64,000 bases of DNA from Deltaproteobacteria bacterium (GTDB lineage Bacteria > Myxococcota > Myxococcia > Myxococcales > 40CM-4-68-19), in NCBI GenBank assembly GCA_005879315.1, contig VBLC01000033.1, positions 124,001 to 188,000 of the forward strand. The letters are read 5' to 3'. Of the stretch, positions 8,796-16,881 are shown one piece after another. The notes under the pieces are model-generated. The model had not been told where the DNA came from and ran no database searches. It worked only from the letters and a program-made list of their open reading frames with translations. A program made the translations under genes and the position numbers. Positions within the stretch are counted from its first letter, which is position 1; every line of letters begins with the position of its first letter.

Positions 8796-10311
8796 AGACA
8801 GCCTCGATCCACCAGGCGCCGCTCGCCAGCTCGCGCGATGCGCGCAGGAGCAATCCGCCCGCCAGCTCCAGGTCGTACGAGTCGAGCGAGACCGGCGCCT
8901 CCGTCCACCACTCGGCCACCGTCCGCCAGGGACCGGCGCTCGCGACGACCCGGCCGCCCAGCGCGCCCTCGCCGATCACCAGCGAAGGGTTGCCGGCGTC
9001 ATCGCAGCGCACTTCCGCGGTGCGCGGCGGACGGAGAGCGCGCGCCGCGAGCGAGACAGGGACTTCAGCAGAAGCGGTGACGCCTTCCGCGGAGGGCGGC
9101 GAGAATTTCTCCATCCCCGCCGCAAACGGCGCCCATCGATCGACCGCGACCGGCCGCCCCACCCGCTCCGGCCCGACCAGCGCCGAGAGCCGCGCGACCG
9201 CCGCAGCCAGCTGCGTTCTGCTCGCGCCGCGCGGGCCGAAGAGCGGCATCTGCTCGAGCACCTCGCGCACCGGCTCGGCGCAGATCCGCACCGCGCGCAC
9301 TTCCAAAGGCGGCGGCCGCGACTCGACCGACAGCCGCAAGAGCTGCAAGAGAGAAGGCACCTCGCGTGTGGGCGCAGCGAGATCCAGCGCGCGCTCGTCC
9401 CAGGAGGCGTCGGAGAGCCGCAGCTTGAGCAGCACCTCGCCGGCCATCAGGCCGCGCGCCTGCAGGCGCTGCGCGAGGCGGTCGAGCAATTTCCTCCAGA
9501 CGAAGAGCAGCGGCTCGACGGAGGCCGCGTCCCATTCCAGCTCCTCGCCCTCCTCGAACATCTCGGACAAGGGCCGCGCCTCGAGCGCCGAGGAATCTTC
9601 CCCGCTCGCCAGCCGCCAGAGCAGCGCCGCGTCGGTCCCGAGCCGCGCGGCGAGCGGCCCGGGCGGCAGCCGCGCGACGTCGCCCAGCGTCTGCAGGCCG
9701 AAACGGCGCAGCGATTGCTGCAGCTCCTCCGGCAGCTCGAGCGAGTGCAAGGGCAGCGCGGCGAGGAACTCGCGCTGCTCCTCCGGCATCACCGCGCGAA
9801 AGGCCCCGCCCCCCACTCCCCAGCGGGTGGCGTGCAGGGTGAGGTCCGCAGCCGCCGCGCGCGCCGCCAGATGGGCCACCGACTTGCTCGCGGCGAGCCC
9901 TACCGCAGCGCGCACACCCACCCGCTCGGCCGCCGCGACCAGCTCGCGGGCCACGGCGCGCTCGTCGCCGATCAGCGATTCGAGCCCCGAGGCGTCGAGA
10001 TAGACGAGCGCCGGCGCCGCCTCCTCCACTCGCGGCGAAATCGAGACAGCGGCCTCGCGCGCAGCTTGCGCCGCGGCCCGCTCGCGCTCGGGTGAGGACT
10101 TGCGGACGGTCAGCGCCGGACAGATCGCGCGCGCCTCGGCGAGAGTCTGCCCGGGCTCGACGCCGGGCGCAGCCGCACCCAGCACATGCGCGCGTCCGCC
10201 GAGATCGCCTGCCTGCACGACCGCGAGCGGCGAGGCGACCAGCTCAGGCTCGGCGCGCAGGGCCGCCACCAGAGACAAATCGGGAACCCACAGGCAGGCG
10301 ATGCGCGCCAT
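8788..10311 (-). CDS. imuB: ImuB, Y-family polymerase-like mutasome hub
   Basis: 507 aa, starting MARIACLWVPDLSLVAAL. It has the Y-family fold, but the usual acidic catalytic residues look replaced: the DinB 'S-x-D-E' position reads YLDASGLESL. This is normal for ImuB, which acts as a non-catalytic adaptor. Near residue 345 EQMPLFGPRG contains a QxPLF-type motif expected to bind the beta sliding clamp. Overlaps dnaE2 by 8 bp and follows imuA after 6 bp, so the three form one transcript. Confidence 0.93.
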   Translation of the reverse strand: MARIACLWVPDLSLVAALRAEPELVASPLAVVQAGDLGGRAHVLGAAAPGVEPGQTLAEARAICPALTVRKSSPERERAAAQAAREAAVSISPRVEEAAPALVYLDASGLESLIGDERAVARELVAAAERVGVRAAVGLAASKSVAHLAARAAAADLTLHATRWGVGGGAFRAVMPEEQREFLAALPLHSLELPEELQQSLRRFGLQTLGDVARLPPGPLAARLGTDAALLWRLASGEDSSALEARPLSEMFEEGEELEWDAASVEPLLFVWRKLLDRLAQRLQARGLMAGEVLLKLRLSDASWDERALDLAAPTREVPSLLQLLRLSVESRPPPLEVRAVRICAEPVREVLEQMPLFGPRGASRTQLAAAVARLSALVGPERVGRPVAVDRWAPFAAGMEKFSPPSAEGVTASAEVPVSLAARALRPPRTAEVRCDDAGNPSLVIGEGALGGRVVASAGPWRTVAEWWTEAPVSLDSYDLELAGGLLLRASRELASGAWWIEAVYD

Positions 10312-10317
10312 GGCCGA

Positions 10318-11091
10318 TCACTTCGCCTCGAGAGGGAGAAGGAAAGGCAGCGGCGCGCTCGGCGGCATGCGCCTGTGCCGCGCGACCGCGCCGACCGAGC
10401 GCGCGCCGCGGAGGAATCGCCCGGGTGCGCCGGGCCGGCCTTCCCATTGCGCGCGGCCCCGCTCGAGCTCGACCGAGACCGCCGCGAAGGTCCCCGCTTG
10501 CGGCGCTCGCGAGAGGACCAGCAGCGCCGCGCCGTGCTTCTCGGCCCGCCTCGAAAGCCTCGCCCAGCGTGCCGTAGCCGGAAGGCGGAGGCGCTCGAAA
10601 GACGCACCTGCGCCGGGCGCGACCTGCTTCTTTTCGAAGCGGACGACTTCGATCACGCCGCGGGGCTTTTTCGCCGGCGGCAGCACGCACATATCCCCGA
10701 GGTCGATCGCCACCAGGCCGAAGCGCGCCTCGATGGCGATCTCCGCCGCGCGCAAGGCCTGCAGAAAATCGCGCGGGCGGACCCAGAGCAGGCGGCGCAG
10801 ATCGATCCCGCGCTGCGCGGGATCGAAGGAGTCGCCGGGATCGATGAGCGCGCACAGCTCGCCTGCCGAAGTGGCGGAGGCGAGCGCCGCGCGCAACAGC
10901 GCCGTGCAGCCGGCGCCGGGCGGTCCGACGAATTCGTGCAGGTGGCCGCGGAGGAGGCCGCCGCCGAGCGCAGCATCGAGCGGCGGAATGCCTGTCGGCA
11001 GCGGCTCCGGCTCCCGCGGCGCCAAGGCGGGCGCGCGGCGGATCTGGCCGTCGCGGAGGAGCAGGTCGAGCGCTGTCGGATCGCGCCACAC
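10318..11091 (-). CDS. imuA: ImuA, RecA/SulA-like mutasome accessory protein
   Basis: 257 aa from GTG at 11091. The order TGIPPLDAALGGGLLRGHLHEFVGPPGAG resembles the RecA core, but the Walker A reads GPPGAGCTALL, with Cys in place of the Lys, so ATP binding is doubtful. The family is known to act with ImuB and DnaE2 in SOS mutagenesis. It is first in the cassette; a LexA-type site sits 16 bp upstream of the start. An ATG in another frame at 11095 opens a longer shadow ORF that has no RecA-like sequence. Confidence 0.9.
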   Translation of the reverse strand: MWRDPTALDLLLRDGQIRRAPALAPREPEPLPTGIPPLDAALGGGLLRGHLHEFVGPPGAGCTALLRAALASATSAGELCALIDPGDSFDPAQRGIDLRRLLWVRPRDFLQALRAAEIAIEARFGLVAIDLGDMCVLPPAKKPRGVIEVVRFEKKQVAPGAGASFERLRLPATARWARLSRRAEKHGAALLVLSRAPQAGTFAAVSVELERGRAQWEGRPGAPGRFLRGARSVGAVARHRRMPPSAPLPFLLPLEAK

Positions 11092-11107
11092 GCATGCTTC
11101 GATCTAG

Positions 11108-11124
11108 CTAAACATGCGTTCAGG
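11108..11124 (-). promoter_or_regulatory. LexA/SOS operator of imuA-imuB-dnaE2
   Basis: CTAAACATGCGTTCAGG on the plus strand (CCTGAACGCATGTTTAG in the imuA direction). It fits every position of the Myxococcus xanthus LexA consensus as I recall it (CTRHAMRYBYGTTCAGS) and also contains the GAAC-N4-GTTY core. It lies 16 bp before the imuA start and 111 bp before the divergent peroxiredoxin gene. Damage-inducible control is inferred. Confidence 0.8.
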
Positions 11125-11235
11125 TGCAAGCCCGGCGCGTCAGACGGGCGCGAAAGATCTGCAGCGGCGCCCACCCGCTTGCATTGCGAGCGAAAGGCAT
11201 GCGAAGGCAAGGCCGCACCCACCAGTGGAGGCAGG

Positions 11236-11694
11236 ATGTTGCAGGTCGGCGATCTGGCCCCGGACTTCGAGCTGCTCGACGAGAACGGCAAGCCTACCCG
11301 CCTCTCCAGCTTTCGCGGCAAGAACGTCCTGCTGGTCTTCTTCCCCGCTGCCTTCTCGCCCATCTGCACGCAGGAGCTGAAGCAGATCTCGGCGCACGAG
11401 CGCGACTACCAGCGCGAGAACGCCGCAGTCATCGGCGTCTCCGTCGACAACAAATGGAGCCTGCTCGCCTTCAAGCGCGACGAGGGGCTGAGCGCGACGC
11501 TGCTCTCCGACTTCCATCCCAAGGGGAACGTCGCGCAGAAGTACGGCGTCTTCATGGGCGAGACCGGCTACGCCAAGCGCGGCACTTTCGTCATCGACAA
11601 GGAAGGGATCATCCGCGGCATCACGGTCAAGGAGCCGAAGGAGCCGCGCAGCGAAGAGGACTACTTCAATCAGCTGCGCAACTGCCCGCGATGA
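11236..11694 (+). CDS. AhpE-like peroxiredoxin
   Basis: 152 aa, ATG at 11236 with GGAGGCAGG just upstream. A thioredoxin-fold AhpC/TSA protein: LAPDFELLDENGKPTRLSSF, then FFPAAFSPICTQEL with peroxidatic Cys44, and RGTFVIDKEGIIR near the C-terminus. There is no clear second resolving Cys, as in the 1-Cys AhpE group. It reduces hydroperoxides in the cytoplasm. It shares its upstream region with imuA and overlaps the next gene by 4 bp (ATGA). Confidence 0.88.
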   Translation: MLQVGDLAPDFELLDENGKPTRLSSFRGKNVLLVFFPAAFSPICTQELKQISAHERDYQRENAAVIGVSVDNKWSLLAFKRDEGLSATLLSDFHPKGNVAQKYGVFMGETGYAKRGTFVIDKEGIIRGITVKEPKEPRSEEDYFNQLRNCPR

Positions 11695-12374
11695 CGTTCG
11701 GCGGCTTCCCCGAGAGCGGCCTCGCCTTTCTCAAGCAGCTGGGGAAGAACAACGAGCGCGAGTGGTTCGAAGCCCACCGCGTCGTCTGGGACGAGGAGAT
11801 CGTTCCCGCCATGCTCGGCTGGTGCGGCGAGCTGTCCGAGCGGCTCCTCGACGTGATGCCGAGGCTGACCTTCGCGCCGCGCATCGGCGGGAGCCTCTAC
11901 CGGCTCAACCGCGACATTCGCTTCTCGCGCGACAAGAGCCCCTACAAGACGCACACCGCGGCCATTCTCTGGGAGGGTGCGGACAAGCACGACGCGCCCG
12001 GGTTCTACCTGCACGTCGCGCCGGGCGAGGTCATCTTCGGGGGCGGCATCTGGATGTTCGAGGACGAGCGTCTCGATCGCTTCCGGCGGCTCTTGCACAA
12101 CGACGCCTCCGCGGGGCGGCTGGAGAAGGCGCTCGCCCGGGCCAGGAAAGGCGGGCTCGTGATCGAGGCGCCGGAGAAGCTGCAACGGCCGCCGCGCGGG
12201 TTCGATCCGGAGAGCGCCCGCTCCGAGCTGGCGAAGTACAAGGGGCTCACGGTCGGCAAGCGGTTCAAGCCGGCGGGCTGGCTCTTCTCGCGCGGCGCGC
12301 TCGAGCGGAGCGAGTCGGCGGCGCGCGCCTATGCGCCGCTGCACGCCTGGATGCGCGACGAGCTCTGCGGCTGA
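11691..12374 (+). CDS. DUF2461 family protein
   Basis: 227 aa. It shows the family features: FPESGLAFLKQLGKNNEREWFEAH at the N-terminus, then YRLNRDIRFSRDKSPYKTHTA and FYLHVAPGEVIFGGGIWMF. Soluble, no signal peptide or membrane segment. The biochemical function of DUF2461 is not established. Translationally coupled to the peroxiredoxin by an ATGA overlap. Confidence 0.88.
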   Translation: MTFGGFPESGLAFLKQLGKNNEREWFEAHRVVWDEEIVPAMLGWCGELSERLLDVMPRLTFAPRIGGSLYRLNRDIRFSRDKSPYKTHTAAILWEGADKHDAPGFYLHVAPGEVIFGGGIWMFEDERLDRFRRLLHNDASAGRLEKALARARKGGLVIEAPEKLQRPPRGFDPESARSELAKYKGLTVGKRFKPAGWLFSRGALERSESAARAYAPLHAWMRDELCG

Positions 12375-12386
12375 AGATCATCCGCG

Positions 12387-12956
12387 TTACGCCGGCGGGT
12401 GCAGGCCGAGCATGAATCCGTACCCGACGACGACGAGCCCCGCCAGGCCAAACGCGATGGCGGCCGCCCACAGTTCCTTCCGCTTCGAGCTGGAAGCGAT
12501 GGTGCAGAGCACCACTCCCGCCTGGAGAATGATGAACGCGCCCTGGAACCAGTTGCCCTGCCTCTCGTGCAGCCGCTTGTCGGCCTCGATCTTCTCCGCC
12601 TTCGAGCGGATCTCGACCAGCTCCGCCTCGTACTTCTTCACGGCGGCGGCGTCATTCGATCCGAGCCTGGTCAGCTCGGCGGCGGCCGCCGGCTGCGCCA
12701 CGGCCAGCGCCTGCAGCAGCTCGACCTGGCCCTGCACCAGGTGCCGCTTGATCGATTTGGACTGGTAGTAGCTCCACTGATCGCTCGCCTCGGCCTGGGC
12801 CAGGATCGTTCGCGAGAACTGATTCGCGTACTGCCCGGAGGAAAGGGCAGCGAGGATCGCCAGCACCGCGGTGGTGCGCGCGGCGTGATCGATCCATTGC
12901 CGCCTCGGCGCAGCCTCGCTCATCGCGCTCGCGGGGAGCGCACTCTCGGGGGCCAT
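12387..12956 (-). CDS. DUF4337 membrane protein
   Basis: 189 aa. A first hydrophobic segment lies at about residues 28-42. EASDQWSYYQSKSIKRH, the DUF4337 hallmark, follows, then a charged coiled-coil-like stretch (AAAVKKYEAELVEIRSKAEKIEAD), and two C-terminal membrane helices (about 138-156 and 164-184). The long soluble helix between membrane anchors suggests a structural role; function unknown. Convergent with DUF2461 (12 bp between stops). Confidence 0.85.
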   Translation of the reverse strand: MAPESALPASAMSEAAPRRQWIDHAARTTAVLAILAALSSGQYANQFSRTILAQAEASDQWSYYQSKSIKRHLVQGQVELLQALAVAQPAAAAELTRLGSNDAAAVKKYEAELVEIRSKAEKIEADKRLHERQGNWFQGAFIILQAGVVLCTIASSSKRKELWAAAIAFGLAGLVVVGYGFMLGLHPPA

Positions 12957-13004
12957 GCGCGGACTCTACCCTAGCCGAGACCGTGTGCTATTCGCTTCCT
13001 TCCC

Positions 13005-13613
13005 ATGCCGCTGCAGACTGTCACCTTGCGCGGGCAGTTCGCGCTGCTCGAGCCGCTCGCCGCGCGGCACATCGAGCCGATGAAGAAGCTCGCCGCAGGT
13101 CCGCGCGAGACGTTTCGCTGGGCGATGGTGCCGGAGCCGGACGAAGTGGAGGAGTACGTCAAGAAGGCGCTGGCGCAGACGGCGCTTCCCTTCGCCATCT
13201 GCACACCGGCCGGCGACCTGGTCGGCTGCACGCGGCTCTTCGATCTGCAGCGCTGGGAGTGGCCGAAGGGCAAGGACCCGCGCCCCGGCGAAGACGTCTT
13301 CGACGCGGCGGAGATCGGCTACACCTGGCTGGCGGAAAGCGCGCAGCGCACCCGCATCAACACCGAAGCGAAGCTCCTTCTCCTGCGCCACGCCTTCGAG
13401 ACCTGGCGCTGCTTCCGCGTCACGCTCAAGACCGACGAGCGCAACGAGCGCTCGCGCCGCGCCATCGAGCGGCTGGGCGCGCGCCTCGACGGCATCCTCC
13501 GCGCCTTCCAGCCCGCCGCCGACGGGAAGCCGCGCAACACCGCCTACTACACAATCCTCGCCGCCGAATGGCCGCAGGTGAGAGCCGGGCTGGAAGCGAG
13601 GCTGCGGAGATGA
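13005..13613 (+). CDS. GNAT-family N-acetyltransferase (RimJ/RimL type)
   Basis: 202 aa. Full-length Acetyltransf_3-like layout: substrate-side strand LLEPLAARHIEPMKKL, central AEIGYTWLAESAQRTRINTEAKLLLLRHAFE, then RVTLKTDERNERSRRAIERLGAR, the RimL-type acetyl-CoA-binding tail. Likely acetylates an amino group of a protein or small molecule; target unknown. Its TGA overlaps the ATG of the MFS gene. Confidence 0.85.
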   Translation: MPLQTVTLRGQFALLEPLAARHIEPMKKLAAGPRETFRWAMVPEPDEVEEYVKKALAQTALPFAICTPAGDLVGCTRLFDLQRWEWPKGKDPRPGEDVFDAAEIGYTWLAESAQRTRINTEAKLLLLRHAFETWRCFRVTLKTDERNERSRRAIERLGARLDGILRAFQPAADGKPRNTAYYTILAAEWPQVRAGLEARLRR

Positions 13614-14776
13614 GCGGCATGCCTCGCGTCTTCTGGTGGCTGTGGAGCGGCGCGCTCATCTCCTCTTTGGCGACGTTCGTCTTTCCCTTCCTCGCCCTCT
13701 ACCTGACGGCGCGCGGCTTCGATGCGCAGCAGACCGGGCTGCTCGTCTCGCTGCTCGGGGTCGGCTCCATCGCCGCCGGGCCCTTGGCGGGAACCATCGC
13801 CGATCGATTCGGACGCAGACCGGCGGTGCTCAGCGCGCTCGTCGGCTCGGCTCTGGCGGCGGCGTTTCTCGGATTCGTGCGGCAACCGCTTCTCATCGCG
13901 CCCGGCGTGTTCGTCTTCGGCGTCTCCGCGGCGATGATGTATCCAGCCGTCAACGCGACCGTCGCGGACGTCCTCCCCGCCGCCGACGTACAGCGGGGTT
14001 ACGGCCTTCTCTATTGGGCCAACAACCTGGGCATCGGCATCTCGGCGTTGGTGGGCGGCTTCTTCGCTTCCAGGAGTTGGCTGGGCCTCTTCCTCTGCGA
14101 CGCGGCCACCACGCTGCTCTTCGCCGCCGTCGTCTGGCGGCGCGTCCCCGAGTCCCGGCCTGCGCCCTCACCGCATCTGGCGCAGCGCGGCTGGCGCACG
14201 CTCATCTCCGACCGCGCGCTGGTGGGATTTCTCGCTGCACAGTTCGCCTTCATGCTGGTCTTCTGGCAGTTCCAGTTCGCGCTGCCCATCGCGATGGCCC
14301 GCGACGGGCTCGGCGCCGCTGCTTACGGCCGTCTGGTGGCGGTGAACTGCGTGCTCATCCTGGTCGTGCAGCCGTTCGCCACGCGCTTCGTGCAGCGATT
14401 CGAGGAGGGCCATGCGCTCGCCGCCGCGTCGATCTTTCTCGGCGCAGGCTACGGCGCGTACGCCTTCTGCACCACTGCCACGCAATATTTTCTCGCCACG
14501 ATGGTCTGGAGCGTGGGCGAAGTGACCGGCCTGCCGGCGGCCTCTGCGCTGGTGGCGAGACTCGCTCCGGAAGATCTGCGCGGCCGCTACCAGGGCGCCT
14601 TCAGCTTCTGCATGTCGGTTGCGATGACAGTCGCCCCGATCGCCAGCGGCGCCATCATCGATCGCGCCGGGATGCGCGCCTTGTGGGCCGTCTGCCTCGG
14701 CTTGGGGCTGACGGCGTCGCTCTCCCATCTCGCGCTCGCCGTCTCCCGGCGCGCGAGAGCAGCGGCGCAGGCGTGA
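13610..14776 (+). CDS. MFS transporter, multidrug-efflux type
   Basis: 388 aa with about 12 predicted membrane helices. The loop 2-3 signature reads GTIADRFGRRPAVL (residues about 60-73), typical of the drug:H+ antiporter family, and AALYLTARGFDAQQTGLLVS-like sequence resembles the MdtH/YceL group. ATG at 13610 is coupled to the acetyltransferase stop (ATGA). The substrate is unknown; an acetyltransferase-exporter pair could serve resistance or export of an acetylated compound (inference). Confidence 0.85.
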   Translation: MSGMPRVFWWLWSGALISSLATFVFPFLALYLTARGFDAQQTGLLVSLLGVGSIAAGPLAGTIADRFGRRPAVLSALVGSALAAAFLGFVRQPLLIAPGVFVFGVSAAMMYPAVNATVADVLPAADVQRGYGLLYWANNLGIGISALVGGFFASRSWLGLFLCDAATTLLFAAVVWRRVPESRPAPSPHLAQRGWRTLISDRALVGFLAAQFAFMLVFWQFQFALPIAMARDGLGAAAYGRLVAVNCVLILVVQPFATRFVQRFEEGHALAAASIFLGAGYGAYAFCTTATQYFLATMVWSVGEVTGLPAASALVARLAPEDLRGRYQGAFSFCMSVAMTVAPIASGAIIDRAGMRALWAVCLGLGLTASLSHLALAVSRRARAAAQA

Positions 14777-14780
14777 AGCG

Positions 14781-16598
14781 CTACTCTTCGTCCGCCTCCT
14801 GCTCCTGCAGCTTGGCCCGCAGCAGATCGCCGAGCGTGCCGAAGCCCTTCCCGGGCGGCATCTTCCGGTTCATCTCCCGCTGGTACTGCCGGTAATCGGA
14901 CTGGTCGCTGGCGCGCTCGCCGGCCACTTTCGACAACCGATAGCGGCCGCGCTCGTCGATCTCGATGATCTGCGCTTTGAACTTCGTGCCGGGCGGCAGG
15001 GTCTTCTTGTTGTCGCTGCCGCGCGGCGTGCCCAGCTCGGAATTCGGGATCAGCCCCTTGCCGCCTTCCCAGCGGACGAAGACGCCGAAGGCCTCGCACT
15101 TGTCGACGGTGACCTCGACGCTGTCGCCCACTCGAGGCCGCCCGCCCGGCGCGGCCGGCCTCTCCTTCTCCGCCGGCGCCTCGCCCTCGGCGATGCGGCG
15201 CAGGGCGATGCGCTTCTGCGCGTCGTCGATCGACTCCACCTGCACCTCGATGGTCTCGCCCTCTTTCACCACCTCGCGCGGATGCTGGATGTGGCGATCG
15301 GCCAGCGCCGAGACGTGGACCAGGCCGTCCACGCCGGGAAAGAGCTCGACGAATGCGCCGAAGGGTTGCAGCCGCGCCACCTTGCCGTGCAGCCGCGCGC
15401 CCACTTTCAGCTGGGACCGCGCCGCCTCCCAGGGATCCTGCTCGAGCGCGCGCAGCGAGAGAGCGATGCGCTCGGTCCCCTTCTCGTCCTTCTCGATGCG
15501 CAGCACCTGCACGCGAATCTTTTGGCCCGCCTTGACCACGTCCTGGGCGTGGGCCACCCGCTGGTGCGACAGCTCGCTGACGTGGACGAGACCCTCCAGC
15601 CCTCCCAGATCGACGAAGGCGCCGAAGTCGCGCACGCCGGTGACGGTGCCTTCGAGCTGCGCGCCGACCTCGAGCTGCGAGCGCAGCCCGGCCGCCTTCT
15701 CCGCGCGCTCCTCCTCGAGCAGCGCGCGGCGGGAAAGGATGGCATTGCCGCCGCGCAGCTCGGTGACGCGGAACTTGTGTCGCTGCCCGACGTACTGCGC
15801 CGGGTCCTCGACGAAGCGCACGTCGATCTGCGAGGTCGGCACGAACCCGCGCAGGCCCCCCAGATCGACCTCGAGGCCGCCCTTGTTGTGGCCGGTGACC
15901 AGGCCCTCGATGGGAATCTTGCTCTCCATCGCCTGCAGCACGACCTCGCGGCCCGCGCCCTTCGGGACCGAGCGGGTCACGACGGCGTTGCCCTCGCTCA
16001 CCGAGAGCACGTAGCCCTCCAGCGCCTCGCCGACGTTGGCGAGCAGGTCGCCCTTGTCGTTGCGCAGCTCGCGCAGATCGATGATGCCCTCGCCCTTCCC
16101 GCCCAGATCGAGGAAGGCCACCTCCGCGCCGAGATGCGCGATGCGCGCGGTGATCTTATGTCCGGGCTTGAGGCGGCCGGGCTTCTCCTGCGGCGATTCG
16201 AGAAGGAGCGCGCCAAAATCCGCCGACTCGTCCGCGCCGGGCTGCGCGAAGACGGACTCGGTCGCCAGCGCCGGCGCCGGCGCGCTCTCGGCCGACGGCG
16301 GCGGCAACGACTCGCCCAGCGCCGGCTTGCGCACCACGATGGGCATCTTGCGCGGCTCGCCCTGGCGAGGGGGCCGCGACTTTCTCTCTTGCGCGGCGAC
16401 GGGCGGCCGGGAAGGCTCGGAAGGCCGCGCCTTGCCGAGGATCTCCTCGAAGGTCGGCTGGGCGCTCCGCCGGGGTCTTTCCACAGGCGGCGGCTGCGAC
16501 TGCTTCTGCTCCACCGACTGCATCACCTCGTCGAACGAGAGCGGCCGCTTGGGCGCGGCGGGCGCCTCTTCCTTCTCGGGCTCGGCTTTGTCGCTCAT
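14781..16598 (-). CDS. Five-domain S1 RNA-binding protein (ribosomal protein S1-like)
   Basis: 605 aa from ATG at 16598 (MSDKAEPEKEEAPAAPKRP); a second ATG at 16619 would add seven residues. About 130 residues of low-complexity Pro/Glu/Lys/Arg-rich sequence are followed by five S1 OB-folds; domains 3 and 4 carry the classic pattern DFGAFVDLGGLEGLVHVSEL and PFGAFVELFPGVDGLVHVSAL. It differs from standard S1 (six domains, little N-terminal extension), so it is likely a second S1-like translation or RNA-turnover factor. Convergent with the MFS gene (4 bp between stops). Confidence 0.85.
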   Translation of the reverse strand: MSDKAEPEKEEAPAAPKRPLSFDEVMQSVEQKQSQPPPVERPRRSAQPTFEEILGKARPSEPSRPPVAAQERKSRPPRQGEPRKMPIVVRKPALGESLPPPSAESAPAPALATESVFAQPGADESADFGALLLESPQEKPGRLKPGHKITARIAHLGAEVAFLDLGGKGEGIIDLRELRNDKGDLLANVGEALEGYVLSVSEGNAVVTRSVPKGAGREVVLQAMESKIPIEGLVTGHNKGGLEVDLGGLRGFVPTSQIDVRFVEDPAQYVGQRHKFRVTELRGGNAILSRRALLEEERAEKAAGLRSQLEVGAQLEGTVTGVRDFGAFVDLGGLEGLVHVSELSHQRVAHAQDVVKAGQKIRVQVLRIEKDEKGTERIALSLRALEQDPWEAARSQLKVGARLHGKVARLQPFGAFVELFPGVDGLVHVSALADRHIQHPREVVKEGETIEVQVESIDDAQKRIALRRIAEGEAPAEKERPAAPGGRPRVGDSVEVTVDKCEAFGVFVRWEGGKGLIPNSELGTPRGSDNKKTLPPGTKFKAQIIEIDERGRYRLSKVAGERASDQSDYRQYQREMNRKMPPGKGFGTLGDLLRAKLQEQEADEE

Positions 16599-16663
16599 CG
16601 GGGCGCGCTCATACCACAAAATGTAGTCGCCTTAGGCCGGCTAGCGGCAGTGTTGATCAATTA

Positions 16664-16840
16664 CCGTGGTCGTTCTCGTTCTCGCCTTCGTGCTCGATGT
16701 CGAGCTCGTGCTCGTGCTCCTTTTCGTGCCCGATGTCGAGCTCGTGCCCGTTCTGATTCGGGTGACTTGTTTGGGCGCGCGAACAAGCCCCGAGCGCCGA
16801 ACAAGAACGAGACCCGAGCGCCAAAACGAGCAGGAGCACC
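16664..16840. repeat. GTGCTCG-rich dispersed repeat (copy 2), intergenic
   Basis: This fills most of the gap between the CarH-like gene and the S1 gene. Two near-identical 28-mers lie at about 16689-16716 and 16723-16750 (TTCGTGCTCGATGTCGAGC type; they differ at two T/C positions). A second sub-block, CGAGCGCC followed by A-rich sequence and GAG, is repeated at about 16790-16830. It matches dnaE2 copy 1. The rest of the 16599-16881 gap shows no gene. Confidence 0.75.
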
Positions 16841-16881
16841 AGCTCGGCAGGGCAACGGGCGTCATCTGACAGGCATTGCAG

